The notes beneath the pieces are model-generated. The model saw only the letters and a list, made by a program, of their open reading frames with translations. It was not told the DNA's origin and made no database searches. From positions 53,986 to 117,985 of the forward strand of contig JTDE01000028.1 of assembly GCA_014338405.1 (NCBI GenBank): 64,000 nt of DNA. Reading direction: 5' to 3'. This DNA comes from Paragonimus skrjabini miyazakii (lineage: Eukaryota; Platyhelminthes; Trematoda; Plagiorchiida; Troglotrematidae). Shown piece by piece: positions 12,010 through 23,916 of this stretch (positions within the stretch are counted from its first letter, which is position 1; the number at the start of each line of letters is the position of its first letter). Position numbers and translations under genes: made by a program.

Positions 12010-12290
12010 TATGTACACACACACGGATTACTGATGAGTAGTAAGGGATTTTGATTCTCATTTAGATTGGAAATCACCTACAACTGATCGCAGCTGTCGC
12101 ATTCCCATAGACTTTCAACTCTGTTCCTTTTGAAAAGAAGCGCTAAATTCAACCTTCGCTCTCATTAGAGCTCGTTAGTAGTGCACGGCCGGAACACACA
12201 AGGATTGTCCATCCCTATTCGAACCCAGAGACCATGTGATAACTTCAGGTGGCTCAGTAACCCATGTATTCTGCTGGTAACCTTTCTACT
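12010..12290 (-). mobile_element. tRNA-derived SINE family S1, minus copy
   Basis: On the minus strand this carries a pol III B box (GGTTCGAATAGG near 12240) and then the S1 body: GCACTACTAACGAGCTC, GCTTCTTTTC, GAATGCGACAGCTGCGATCA, and a tail AAAATCCCTTACTACTCATC. The same ordered blocks occur at 57685-57925, 12765-12985, 43190-43350 and 49185-49390. It lies just upstream of LINE B in the same orientation. Confidence 0.7.
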
Positions 12291-12377
12291 CACCGCATAC
12301 TAAACATACCAACACGTGTCATTTAATGACTCCTTCTTATCAGGCTTGTATATTGTAAAGTGTTCGGTTTAAGTCGC

Positions 12378-12420
12378 TTGATAAAGGCTCTCTGACAGGA
12401 TCGAAACGCTGCGACACATA
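12378..12420 (+). ncRNA. Hammerhead-like relic
   Basis: TTGATAA (12378-12384, two changes from CTGATGA) is followed by a possible stem II (GGCTCTC...) and GAAAC (12403-12407), then CGC and GCG as a minimal stem III. The arrangement is that of the small hammerheads known in PLE terminal repeats. No PLE coding part is attached. Weak. Confidence 0.3.
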
Positions 12421-12764
12421 TACCTCTTTTGATTTTAACCTGTTGTGGCCTAACTGTGAAATTACTTAGTAATGAACATCATCATAACGCTTAATATATT
12501 CTCTCATATTCGTTCTGCTTACGGTTCGGGAGTATTAAGTTGAGATGTGTTATTTGGTTCTCCTATCGTTCGCCTTTGAGGCAATCTTGTTAGAAGCTAG
12601 CACGGTGCTAAAGCAGGTCCGCTTACAAAGTCAGTTGGTTCTCTAACTTAACAGTCTGTGGACCCACGAGTGACAGAAAAGTCATAACAAACGGACAGTC
12701 ATTTTTACACTAATGATGAGCAGTCGGAGATTTGGTTAGTTCAAAATTAAACACCGTTCACTAA

Positions 12765-12985
12765 TGTGAGATTAGTGGTGCAATGGTCAACAAGTTGCAG
12801 CATGAGAATGTGATCAGAATTTTAACCCTAGCCGTAGCAAAGATATGGGAGTTTTATCAAGCTCTATCAACAGCAAAACTCGAGTTTAGTGCTTCTTTTC
12901 GAAAAATGGCTGGCTGGTAATGTGGCAGCTGTGATCAAAAGTGAGTGTTGTTTAACTTGAAATCGTTTTTACTTCGATGCATTAT
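12765..12985 (+). mobile_element. tRNA-derived SINE family S1, plus copy
   Basis: Starts with an A-box-like TGGTGCAATGG near 12777, then CAACAAGTTGCAGCATGAGAA, a CTCGAGTTTAGTGCTTC block, and GTGGCAGCTGTGATCA. These blocks are in the same order as in the copy at 57685. The 3' part is more diverged. Confidence 0.7.
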
Positions 12986-13511
12986 CCTCCTTTTCTTAGT
13001 CTATTTCATCTTGTTTCTTGATGGTTATGTGGTTTTGTTTTTACTGTTGAAACATATGATACGACACAACGCATTTATTAATTTACGTTCCTAACCGTTT
13101 GTATTAACAAATGAAAACCATCAAGTGAGTTATTGTCACATAACACCTGTAGTCCTCAGTTCGATAATATTTGACCGTGCTCGGACATCACTACCTAAGC
13201 TTGATTAGCCTGGTTTCCAAGACGATGACAGATGTTACAATGAACATGTTTAGGATTAGTGTAAGATTCTTATTTATCTGGCCATCCTATGCTTTCACAA
13301 AACTTAGGTATTATCAAATTACTGAGATAATTTTGAATGCGCATCCACAAGACGTATATTATGAAAGTAACAAGTTGTGGGCATATGTTCACTGGTGTAC
13401 CCCGAATTTTAACAGAGATATACGAGGCTATTTTAACTGCACGAATGACCATACTAGTCAAAAACCGACATTGCTTCTTTTCTGGGTTGAGTTGAAGTTG
13501 TCAGAGTTTAC

Positions 13512-13690
13512 CGTAAAATTGAACAAGAGGTCTTTCTTTCGGTTGACAGCAAATCAACACCTCTGTTTCTTCGCTGTGTGTTCGAAAAACTGACAGACCA
13601 CCGCCCATCAAAATGGACTTGTAAGGTTGTGTGATTTTCTCCTTCGAAAAGCACATTCTCCATCGTGTCGCACATATCGGCCAGCCTCAT
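13512..13690 (-). CDS. Candidate first coding exon of a minus gene
   Basis: ATG at 13690 opens 59 codons plus two bases to a donor CG|GTAAAC. The peptide is MRLADMCDTMENVLFEG, then a beta-rich part LQVHFDGRWSVSF, then a basic stretch RRNRGVDLLSTERKT. An acceptor-like AG lies 10 nt before the ATG region, so the exon could be internal. It may belong with the exons at 8575-7864, but the phases (2 here, 0 there) need at least one more exon. A 140-codon plus-strand frame overlaps it but has no splice signals. Confidence 0.35.
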
Positions 13691-14659
13691 TGTCAATGTA
13701 GCCTATTCAGATTGTCATCCGGTCTGACAATTTAGCTGGATGTACACCAAGTCCGTTTTGTTTCATGTCAGTATGTACGTGTCCAGGATGTGGATTTCGG
13801 TTGGGGCCGTTAGCTATACGCACACAAGTCTATCTGTCCAATGACTAAGCGTTCCGTTTCACAAGACAAGCAATCAACAAAAATGGTTCATGATTGGGAT
13901 GATATTTCAGATAAAGGATCCGGAATTGTTAGTACCTATCTGGTCCAGTGCGTACACGCTAATTTATTTCACAAAGGTCATTATGTCACTTCACCGAATA
14001 GAGTTCCACTTGAGCCGTAATGAACAGGGTTGGAAGCTAGGATTGTGCGTTTACTCCACAATACACACTTTGTTTCATCGTCACATAACGAAAATGTCAC
14101 ATCACACAGGAAGATAGGAGAAAACTATAACGTTTTGTTCAGTTCTAGATTCTAGTCAAAAAGGAATAGATTGAGATGGTTTTTGTTCTCCTCGGTTCAG
14201 TTATATTCACAAAATATTAACATAATTTTTCCACCATATTTTCTTGGCGGTCACTTTTAAAAATTAGTGAATGGATGACGGTCACGCAAAACAAAGGTGT
14301 TTAATGATAGATGCAATGAACTGATTACATCATGAATAGTGCTGGAGAAGATTGAGTTAGTACATATCTGACCATCAACACTTTGACGCGCGATTACCCT
14401 GTTTTGATAGCGAAATCAGCTGACCCAAAGAAATGCATCATTTAAGTACTATCGTAATAAAATCGAAAAATATGGTCCACTCTTAATCATTAAATTCCAA
14501 GAAATCAGATATCCCTTGCAACCGAAAATTCTATTTTATATATGATTTTCCATGAGACCAGTTATTATTTTGTGAGCGAGCAGCTAAAACCTTCATTATA
14601 ACGTTCATCTGATCACTGTTTGAGAATCCCTAATCCCAACACCATTTTTGGATGTGACA

Positions 14660-14809
14660 TTATTCCAGAAGTATTATTGAAGACTGTGGAACTTTGCCAA
14701 CGTTTCGATCATCACCATTATCATTGTTGTCCTCATCAGTATTGTCGTCCTCGTCACCGTAATCATGTGAAATAAACCAAGGGTTGATGCCGATGTTTGT
14801 CGAACACAT
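14660..14809 (-). CDS. Acidic terminal exon candidate
   Basis: On the minus strand an acceptor (GGACATTTTTTATCAAAG) opens 49 codons to TAA. The start is MCSTNIGINPWFISHDYG, followed by about 22 residues that are almost all Asp, Glu, Asn and Gly, written with GAY/AAY codons, then a neutral end (VPQSSIILLE). The acidic run could be a decayed GAT microsatellite inside a non-coding region, which is why confidence is modest. No family recognised. Confidence 0.35.
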   Translation of the reverse strand: MCSTNIGINPWFISHDYGDEDDNTDEDNNDNGDDRNVGKVPQSSIILLE

Positions 14810-15960
14810 CTTTGATAAAAAATGTCCCCAGTTAAAGATACAAAAACGGATGAGAAATAATCCGTAATATACTCATGTCTAAGCCAAGACAATAAATGTC
14901 AAGGTTCTTATACCTTGCAGTTTAACCAAGTTGTGACTTTCAGTCTTACCCCATTAATCAAATCCACTTCACATAGAAGGCCATCACACGGTGTGAGCGG
15001 TCTGGCAGGTAACTTCGATTAACAGCTACTTTCTATAACCAATCCAGCAACAAATTCTGCAAGTCTTGAGGACCTCTATGGAAATGAAAATCAAAACCTA
15101 CATCGAATGAAACTTTAGTATCTGACTTTCTCCTCTACCTGATGACATTTACTAACTTTGAAACTAGTCGGTTACAGTACTGCAGTGTGCTTGGTGTTGA
15201 TACCTACAATATGAGATTGTGCTATCTGAGTTTATACACCCTTTATAATGAACGGGTTATATGGTTTTTTCCCCACATGTCAGTGCCCTATTCCACGCTC
15301 GTCGTGCCACTCACCAATGCGATACTGTATAACATTCATTGGTCCACCTCATTAAAATTGCATCTGAATCCATCGACAAAGTTGGTCGCTTACTTCGATT
15401 GATCACACAACGTGCTATTGGGGAAGCTAAGAAATCGTGGTTTTTACGGGATTACGGACTAAAATGCAAGATGGGATTAGTGTGTAGTTTGTTTTACACC
15501 CCGTTTGAAACGGCAAGCCCAATAGCAAAAACTATGAATCGGCTGAATTAAAAAACACGTTTGCAGATCAGAAACTTCATGTTTTGTCTGAGTCATTCAC
15601 CAGTCTCGCTGTCTACTTTAGAACACATTAACTTATCCAGAGTATTGAATTTCCAACAGAATTACTCAAGCAGTTAATGTTGCAATCCACCAGCGTCACT
15701 GCCGAGCATAACAGCCGTATTACTAAATTTTATAAAATATAAGGGATTTAAAAAATCTCGCTTTCAAATTTTCATATATCAATATATTTATTCATATAAC
15801 CACATATCCATTTCCATATACCCATGAAATAAAATGCTCAGTAAATTTACTGTGAGATTTGTTTAAACCGCGTTCAGTTGGATTGATAGAACACACTTCA
15901 TGTAGAAATTTTTATTGGATACAGAGAAGCAATTGTTTAAAACAGTTCGTTCCCTTCGGA
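14810..15960. other. Stretch with one unassigned open frame
   Basis: A plus-strand open frame at 15339-15551 (LIKIASESIDKVGRLLRLI in its first half) is amphipathic and exon-like but lacks clear splice borders. Otherwise AT-rich. The last part (15700-15840) is very AT-rich with repeated TATTTCATAT-like words. Confidence 0.25.
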
Positions 15961-15963
15961 AGT

Positions 15964-16377
15964 TTGAACAACATTGTTAGAACACGAAAACTGGTAGATG
16001 CAAGCATTTCGTATTGACTCATCAATACCAAATTTACAATAACATGGGTCAGTTTCTTATAGCAAACAATTCAGGGAGTTGATAATCAATAAGCGGGTCA
16101 AGATAAGTCACCAGGTCCACGGAAGGGTCAAGTTCACAAACGGTTTTTTCTGAACACAGAGAGCTGGCTTAAGGCGGTTGATTGCTACAGCTTCAGCAAA
16201 TCTCAGGAATCTTGAATTGGAGTGACGCAACAGGATTCTGAATGCACAGGCTGGATTGATAGTATGACCAGTGGTCAAGATATGTCTAACGACTGGTGAA
16301 ACTGGCTGTTTACGCGTTACAGCAACATTACCGTTCTCCGGTAACACGGACTTTTGCATCCATTTGGGCAAGTGTGC
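15964..16377 (-). repeat. Inverted partial copy of PLE 2 3' end (left arm)
   Basis: Read on the minus strand, this codes for the PLE endonuclease C-terminus (HLPKWMQKSVLPENGNV, then FLRFAEAVAINRLKPALC, 16407-16108) and continues into the 3' UTR, ending TACCAGTTTTCGTGTTCTAAC. It is the reverse complement, with divergence, of 17744-18165. This matches the inverted flanking segments described for Penelope insertions. Confidence 0.85.
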
Positions 16378-17743
16378 CTTTAATCTAGATGGCTCCGGTG
16401 CAGTCATTTTAGACAGGGAGGCTTATGTGCAGAAGGTGCTGTCAATATTAGAGGACCGAACAAAGTTTCACAAGATAGACACAGTGGGCAACGTTACTGA
16501 AGTAGAAAATCGCATAGGACGGCATCTTTAACTTCTCTTACAACTGCACATAATCGATGAAGTGACGTATAAATCTCTTAAACCATGTGGGTCATCAACA
16601 CCTCAGCTCTACGGCCTCCCTAAAACACATAAGTCCGGAGTGCCTCTTAGGCCTATCCTGGCAATGACAAATTCTCCATACCATAAACTGGCACGCTGCT
16701 TAGTCGCTGTCTTAAATCCTTTAAGACAAAGGTTTCAGGCATATTCCATTAAAGATTCTTTCGAACTGATCAGTGACTTAGACAACACCAATCTTGCTAA
16801 TGAGTTGATGTGTTCCATAGACGTTCAGTCACTGTTCACGAATGTCCCGTTACATGAGACAATTGACAATATTTGTGAGCTCGTTGAAACGAGCCACATT
16901 ACTTTACTTCTGCCTAGCGATATTCGGAGGGAAGCCTTATTGTTATGCACTGAAAACGTCAGCTTCCGTTATCTTGATCGGTGCTACCGCCAAATAGATG
17001 GGAAGTCCATTAGGGCTAATCTTAGCGGACGTTTTCATGTTAAGGATTGAACAAGAGTTAGCCAGGGACATAGCAAGTATGTCATACTATAAACGCTACG
17101 TTGATGATCCAAACAGGCAATAGATAACCTAGTGCAACGCTTAAATAGTTGTCATCCTAATCTGAAGGTAACGTGTGAATTTGAGACTGATTATTTGCCG
17201 CTTTTAGACATACTCATAAGTTGCCGGGAAGATGGCTCTATCAAAAGAGGTGTTTATAGGAAATCCACGTGGTCCGGTCAATACCTAAACTTTAGTAGTT
17301 TCACACCGGTCCATCAAAAGCGCGCACTAGTGAATACACTATTCACACGCGCAAGACGAATCTGTACACAAGACAGTCTTGTGGAGGAATTAGACTTGAT
17401 CACGACTGTACTACAATCAAATGGTTACCAAAAAAGGTTAATAGAAAGACACAGCAGGCCGAAACTGCCGTCCGAACCGGTGGTCACTGTTAGAAAGAAG
17501 AAGGTTTATATAGAATTACCCTTTAAGGGTGATTACAGTATGCACCAAACAACACAATTCGATTAAATGAACATTCAACGCAGCCGAACTTTGTGTACCA
17601 GCTCGCACCCAAAAGTTGCCTGTGCCTTCAGTCAAAGGAGATCAACCTGTCGGTGCCACCTGGCACTGTATCTACCAATTTACATGTAACTGCAAAGAAA
17701 GTTACATAGGCAGAACCGAGAGGTGTTTGATTTCCAGAGTGAA

Positions 17744-18165
17744 GGAACACTTGCCTAGATGTGTGCAGAACTCAGTATTACCGAAGAACGGCAATGTTGT
17801 TGAAACACGCAAACAATCAGTGTCCGCAATCGCAAGACACATCCTGACCACTGATCACGTCATTGATCCGGCTTGTGCATTCAGAATTCCATTATGTTAA
17901 CCCAGTTCAAGATTCTTGCGGTTTGCTGAGGCTGTCGCAATCAATCGACTGAAGCCAGCCCTGTGTGTTCAGAAACAATTGTTCGTGAACTTGACCCTGC
18001 CTTGGACATAGTGACCTTTCCTGACACGTCAATCGACTATCCACCCAACCCACCCCTAAACTGTTCGATATAAAAACCGTTTAATGTTATTGTAAATTTG
18101 GTATTGATGGATCAATATGGAATGCTTGCATCTACCAGTTTTCGTGTTTTAACAATGTTGTTCAA
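17744..18165 (+). repeat. PLE 2 3' end (right arm of inverted pair)
   Basis: Partner of the left arm at 15964-16377. Shared landmarks are AATGTTATTGTAAATTTGG and GCTTGCATCTACCAGTTTTC. The reading frame here shifts once near 17890. The two arms differ at many positions, so they are either old or came from different source copies. Confidence 0.85.
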
Positions 18166-18199
18166 TACTAATTGTATTATATTTTATACTGCTCGTCAT

Positions 18200-19827
18200 C
18201 AGAACTGACGTCCCGTGACCGTTTTCGTCTCTGTTCAAGGTTATCGCTTGGTGATAGTTAGAAATTGGCGGAAACCGATCATCCTGTTACGAACATCAAT
18301 GAGATAGTGTTGAATGCCAGGTTAAAATATAAATAGCATAACCATCAACTATATGGTTCCAAGGTTAATTATTTGTTTTCATAAATGTTTGCATTATTCA
18401 ACTTGGTCCAACTTTTATTGCCACACTCGTAAACTTTTCATGTTGATCACAATGGATACAAACGAATTGCGGATCAGGTATCGCTCAGAAAATATCGTCA
18501 CTGTACAAATGGTAGCACCGAACTTAGTGTGTGGAGAAAATGAACAATTAGTCCACACTTTCTTCGTAACATAATTTTTCGCCAGATTGCTACAAGTTAG
18601 CATATCTGCACATTACTGGTGCCATTCAATATCTTGGTTTTAGCTAGGCTGACTTGCTTATAAATGCATTTCAGGCGCCTCTGAAGTGTGATTGACTGAA
18701 CAACGGTACATCATCGTAAACCAGGTCATTTATCCAACCTGCCTCAATACATTATCAAAAGCGTAAACAAATCGCAAAAACGCAAGAAAAAGTTAGGATA
18801 ACATAAATACAACGTGTAATAAAATTGTACTGATTGATAGCGTTTAGATTTGGAGAGTTTATGTCGATGGGTTGTGCTTTAGTCTTTGCCGAATTGATCG
18901 GAGGATATCTAGGTCTTTAAATATGAAAACGTAGGAAGGTGATAAAAAACATTGCATACACTTAGTGTTGCAGTGCCAGGATTTTGTAGTGCATGAAACA
19001 TTTACTCGAAAGCCGATGTGCCACAGGTCATATGTAACGACGTCTTTTCAGAAAAAACTGCTATATTGATAGCAAGGCCTCGAAACTCCCGGTTATAACA
19101 CTATTAATTCGTTTCAACCATGTTCGCCTATCGATCACAACAAGAAAACTAGTATTGTATTGATAATTTATCCCGGCTTTAACCCGAAATTACACCCTTG
19201 TTCTCTAAACGAACGCTTTTTACATCAAGATTAGGACGATAAACGTAACTTCCGTAGTGTAACATCCATATTGCATACAGGAGCGCGTTTAACAAGGTTT
19301 GTTATCTGTGCCCCCCGGTGATTGTACTCACAACATTTGCTGGCTACCCTCAGTTAGATTACTTGACTTGTTTATCTGGTTAGTGGATGTTAGATATACT
19401 TGGTCACCACTCTTGGATGATTAGACAGATTTTGGATCCGATTGTGTTTTCGCCGACCGGATACATGATACTACACCTGTACTGAAACGGGTAATATCTA
19501 GAAATAAACCTGTCGATCTCCAAGGTTAGAAACCAAATCGGTGTGCCCATACATGTAGAACGCATACGTTAGGGACGACCAAAACAGTTGAGTGGGAGCG
19601 TTGTGATACGCCAAAAATAACTGGGCTGACTTGATTCAGGTATGGTTACATATGGCAGCCACGTGATCACATGGTGCTATGTTTCACCCGGCTCGCTTAA
19701 GTGGACTGATGAATGTGAAAATGACGATCTCATAGACGCCTTGTCAACCGATCAGATGACATTTTGTTTGAACTAACCGGGAAAGTATGTCTAGCTTGTG
19801 AGGGGTTGTGCAACAATGTTTCATTAG
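18200..19827. other. No supported gene
   Basis: AT-rich. A plus-strand frame at 18452-18574 (MDTNELRIRYRSENIV) has a CAG|GTATCG donor-like site but no matching acceptor, and its minus strand is open too. Nothing else stands out. Confidence 0.25.
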
Positions 19828-19957
19828 GTGCGAAGTGGATGAGATGATGAGAGAAGCACGACTTAAACACGGTGATAGATCACAAATTATCATCCGAAAC
19901 CTAATAGGCGGAAATTTTGCCTCATCTTTGGAAACGATTGAGATGTCTTTGAGGCCG
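19828..19957 (+). CDS. Internal exon candidate, unknown product
   Basis: Acceptor ATGTTTCATTAG then one base and 43 codons to a consensus donor CCG|GTAAGT. The peptide starts CEVDEMMREARLKHG and continues DRSQIIIRNLIGG, then ends SLETIEMSLRP. It is charged and looks helical then beta. An earlier acceptor ending at 19802 would extend it by eight codons. Ends in phase 0. The next exon with signals on this strand (22030) needs another phase, so at least one exon between is missing. No family recognised. Confidence 0.4.
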
Positions 19958-22029
19958 GTAAGTGATCCAACGAGGAATATGAGGAACAGGGGATAACAAC
20001 TCTCAGTCCCTGTTAATCAAGTTAAAATTGGTCATTATTTGTGCTCCGTCGAAACTCGATCTTTTTCGGAAAATTTTAGCCAAAGATACGCCCCTGTGTA
20101 GCGCCAAAAATGTAAATTAATTTAAAAAATTGTATTAAGATAATGGTTTTTACTAGATTATTTTTTCCCCCGATACTAATTGTCTAATCTGGTCTATATA
20201 TCTGAAGTAGCGTTTCGGAAATTCCATTGGAGATAAGTTGAAAATAGCAAAGTGGGGTTGAAACAAACAAGTCAAACATACGTTATAATGAACTCGGGTT
20301 ATACATGTATGTAATAATAGATTGAAACTTGTTCAGATTATGCCAGGTGCTGTGGAAAACTGTTGTAATCATGTAGCTATGAATATATAGGTCACTGTTT
20401 GTAGGACAGAGGTTCACAGCCAAGCTACATAAATAATTTTTCCTTACGTGTGACTTAGATGGATAAACGAGTTTTCTCGTTTGTAAACGATTTAGGATAC
20501 GCATGCTTATTTCGAACGAATGAACAAATCTATTCTACCCACGAATTTATCATATAAGTACGGGAATGTCGCGCTTTGATTCGGTGACTGTTGCCTCCAA
20601 GTTCACATAAATTCCACACTTTGTCTGTACTCGTCGCACCGTTACCTCCCCCTACGTAGTACTACGGAGTGATGTGGGAGTTCATAGTTTGGTAACCTAT
20701 TAAACAGAATGAGTGTCGGTTAAGCACGGTAGTCAGTACCCACAGATCAACATATCAGTAAGCAACTTGAAGCATTCTGGGTATAGATAAGAAAAATTTG
20801 ATGGTTTAACAAGCCAACTTTTAATCAACAGTCATACGGTAAAGTTACTCCAGAAGGTAACTGAGAGCTGAGCGATGAACATATAAATGTGCTCGGTCTT
20901 TCAAAGTTTGTTAGCTTTTTCGCACATTAAAATCGGTCTGTTTTGATGCTATTCTCAACATAGTAGCCAACAAACGAACAAAGTTGAACTTACTGGCCCT
21001 CTTTTACCTGTCTTGCTGAAGACTGGAAATGTTCTTCGAAACCGTTTTTCCACAATGTTTTTGAAAATGTGCTATTTACGTTGACTTTACAAAGTAGTTA
21101 TACGGACTTTTATGTTGATGTCTCAATGTGTTAAATCTCGAACGATCCGATGTAATCTACCTCAGTCATTAGTGCGTGCAAATGAAATAAAGTCGTGTAG
21201 TCGGATACTTGGAATCAGTAATTCCCGATAATTGCATAAAAGAACATATTCGAAAACTAATCCGTGTTCTTGTGTTAATATATAGCTGCGAGTCCTGCAT
21301 GATATGCCGATTCGTTTTCAACCGCTTTAAACAATGGATTTATAAGACTTCGGTAAATTACCTTTTGGTAGTCATAGAGAAGATGTGATTGGTAGATAGA
21401 GCCTTAAAAACAAAAAAAACTGTTGTATACTCATTTTAAGCACACAGATGGTTAAATACATGATCCATAAACACGTGTTCATTATCATTTACTACCGTCC
21501 CAGATGCGTTGTAAAACATTTTCTGATTAAAAACTAAATCAACTTACTAACAGCTTACTGTAGGCCGTCTGCTCAACTTTGAAGTAACAACTTTGGGCAA
21601 TAAATCGGGATCAAAGTGACTATCTCACACAAAAGTAGAAATGAATCTTAAGCTTGAGTAACAGTTGATGTAACATTTTCTGTGGATTGATTGACCACAA
21701 TTAAACAGCTACAATAGACTGCATTTTTTTGCTGGTGATCACCAAGCATCTTTATTATGTCAAGCTCAACTGCTAAGCAAAATTGTGGTATTTAATAATT
21801 ATCATGACATTTCTCACCGCCTTTTTCTAACCATCAGTACTGCCATGCTAACTAACCGAGAACTCTTTCACATTGTATTTTAGATTGTTCAAGAGTTAAC
21901 TGTAAATTGTAACCAAAACACTAGTAAACTGTGCGTAATTTGAGTCATGTCGACGGGAATTTAGTCTGTGTTGACAAGTTGTATGTTTTATACAATTGTT
22001 TCCAAATGCATTTGTGCTGACAATTTTAG

Positions 22030-22217
22030 TTGGATTTGTTACAAACAAAATGAACCTGATTATAGAAGCTGAACATTTCGCAGTAATTTTACGTTTTCAT
22101 GACACGGGATATCAACAGTGTTATCTGGAATTAATATTATGGCATAGTTCACTTAAAGAATTTCAACCGCTCAGAATCTTCCAAATTATACGGCAGTCTA
22201 CGCATCAGAAAACATGA
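22030..22217 (+). CDS. Terminal exon candidate with AATAAA
   Basis: A strong acceptor (TGCTGACAATTTTAG) opens 62 codons to TGA: GFVTNKMNLIIEAEHFAV, then a hydrophobic/aromatic part with CYLELILWHSSL and a basic end (IIRQSTHQKT). An AATAAA lies 27 nt after the stop. It starts in phase 1, so it does not join directly to the exon at 19957. No family recognised. Confidence 0.4.
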
Positions 22218-22243
22218 AAGGAAAAGTAACTATAGGGTGTAAT

Positions 22244-22249
22244 AATAAA
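22244..22249 (+). terminator. AATAAA polyadenylation signal
   Basis: Lies 27 nt downstream of the stop codon of the candidate terminal exon 22030-22217. Confidence 0.4.
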
Positions 22250-22949
22250 CTTGACACATTTACAAATGTAATGAGAATTGATAAATTGCACAACTCTCAC
22301 TTTTTGACTCACGTTCATGAAGACCTTCTCTTTCAAGTGATACGACAATTTTTCAAGCAACTTAACGAATGCACACTACAGAATATTAAATGATGACACG
22401 GAAAGTGTGGTGGAACGGATTGTTTGAGAGGGAAATACGGTTTTATTATTTGCCATTCAGCTGTGATTGTTGTTGCCTTGACAACTATCAAGTAACAGAC
22501 CAGTCTTTCGGAACACTTAGGTGTGGACAACAAAATTCTGACAATACCGTTTTACGATAGTATAATAACCCGAGCACATCAGCCGTAATGTGCTTAGATC
22601 ATTTTCTGTTCACCAAAAAGGTTATGCGAGTCTGATCACATAAGTTACATCAAGAAAGTGTCACATCAATTGTTCACTGGACTTCACCGACTGTGGAAAA
22701 AACTGGACCGTTAAACGGAGACTTTGGATTCCAGCTGTGTTCCGCCTATTTCCATCTGATGAGTGTATGCAAAAACGATACCTCAGCACGGCTTCTAATT
22801 GAAAGCGCCGCACGAATGAACACAATAGGTAGATTTGTGCGAATGTTCAAAATCGAGCTGAGAAGACGAGTAGAAGGATAATCATATTATCTAAAGGGCC
22901 TGACGGTAAATAGTTGACGGAATAAGGAGAATCGTATACACCACTCACC

Positions 22950-23290
22950 CTTCTCATCATTAGCATCATAGCAGCCATGAGCCTGACCAAAAGGTGTTGT
23001 GGGTCGGGCCGCCGCTCACCTCAACAGTGACGTGGAATATCCTAGAAGAAAACGTTAAAAGACGGTTGAAAATCAATAAGAGAAGACTAAGTGGAAGAAC
23101 TAGAAATGGTATGGATACAGGTACGCCATTGATTGCGACAAACCGCCATCTCGGATAGCGTCTCTAACCAGCGGTTTGAGTGATTACGAGGACCCCATCC
23201 AGGCAGGTGACACCTGCCCACTCTGCTCATTGAAGGTTGTTGGTTGGTATTAGTTGACCACCATGCGGTTTTACTCAATTGTTGGTGGTC
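22950..23290 (-). mobile_element. RTE-like LINE, copy D (C-terminal tail, second subfamily)
   Basis: Minus-strand frame with VGRCHLPGWGPRNHSNRW then LETLSEMAVCRNQWR, the C-terminal tail of an RTE-like LINE. It is close to but distinct from copies A-C (which read CLPGWSPRDSESRW). After the stop the 3' UTR runs to a tail of ATGATGCTAATGATGAG near 22955-22972. The ATG/GAT-type tail is shared with copies A and B. Only about 340 nt remain. Confidence 0.75.
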
Positions 23291-23916
23291 TCAGTATATA
23301 ATTCCCAGTACGGTAAACGATCAGATGACATACGGAGTACGTGACCCAACCATCACAAGCTGTGCAACGTGATCAGTTGACCAATTGATCATGCATCCCG
23401 AGCGTTCCAGAATACTCGTCGGCGAACTGCCGCATTGCTCACGCGATACACCTTATTTCAATCCCTGCACCCTTTTGCATTTCAACCACATCATTGTGCT
23501 ATTTGTGCTCATTTTGGTTTACGTTTAATTTTACGCCGTTACTATGTATTAACGTGTAATCCAGTAAACAAAATCTTTTGTGGTAATTGCACATAGACCC
23601 TACTTCTCTTATTATTAATTAATAGTATACCGATAGATATGTTGGAATGAAACGAACAGAATTTTCTACCATGCTGATGCCGAGTGCGAACAGATATTCA
23701 CTGAGTTCAATGCAAAATTGGAATAAATAGTTATAGACAACTCCAACAGAAGACGGAACTATATTATTAGGAGAGGTCTTTACAGTCAAAGTTGAATCTG
23801 CAGTTTTTGATGATTTCAATTTTATCAATGGTGCAACACAAATTTATAAGTACTGGGGAAAAAATGACCATCCCTACATTACAAAGATAGGCGTCAAGAT
23901 CTGGGCTGATAGGCTT

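Larger units (their letters stand above)
15964..18170 (+). mobile_element. Penelope-like element, copy 2, flanked by inverted 3' end
   Basis: The best preserved PLE. From about 16410: an N-terminal piece of the RT, then LYGLPKTHKSGVPLRPIL (RT motif 2 region, near 16610), motif A SLFTNVPLHETIDNIC near 16830, and YVDD near 17100. The thumb/linker frame is 17132-17566 (DYLPLLDILISCREDGS, then STWSGQYLNFSSF). The GIY-YIG endonuclease is at 17616-17900: CIYQFTCNCKESYIGRTERC with the catalytic arginine region ISRVKEHLPR. The C-terminal FLRFAEAVAINRLKPALC follows in another frame to 18009. Several frame changes break it. The 5' end is an inverted copy of the last ~400 nt. Confidence 0.9.

Noticed and set aside
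13171..13593. 140-codon plus-strand open frame
   Set aside because: No ATG context, no splice signals, low-complexity hydrophobic composition, and a better minus exon overlaps its end.
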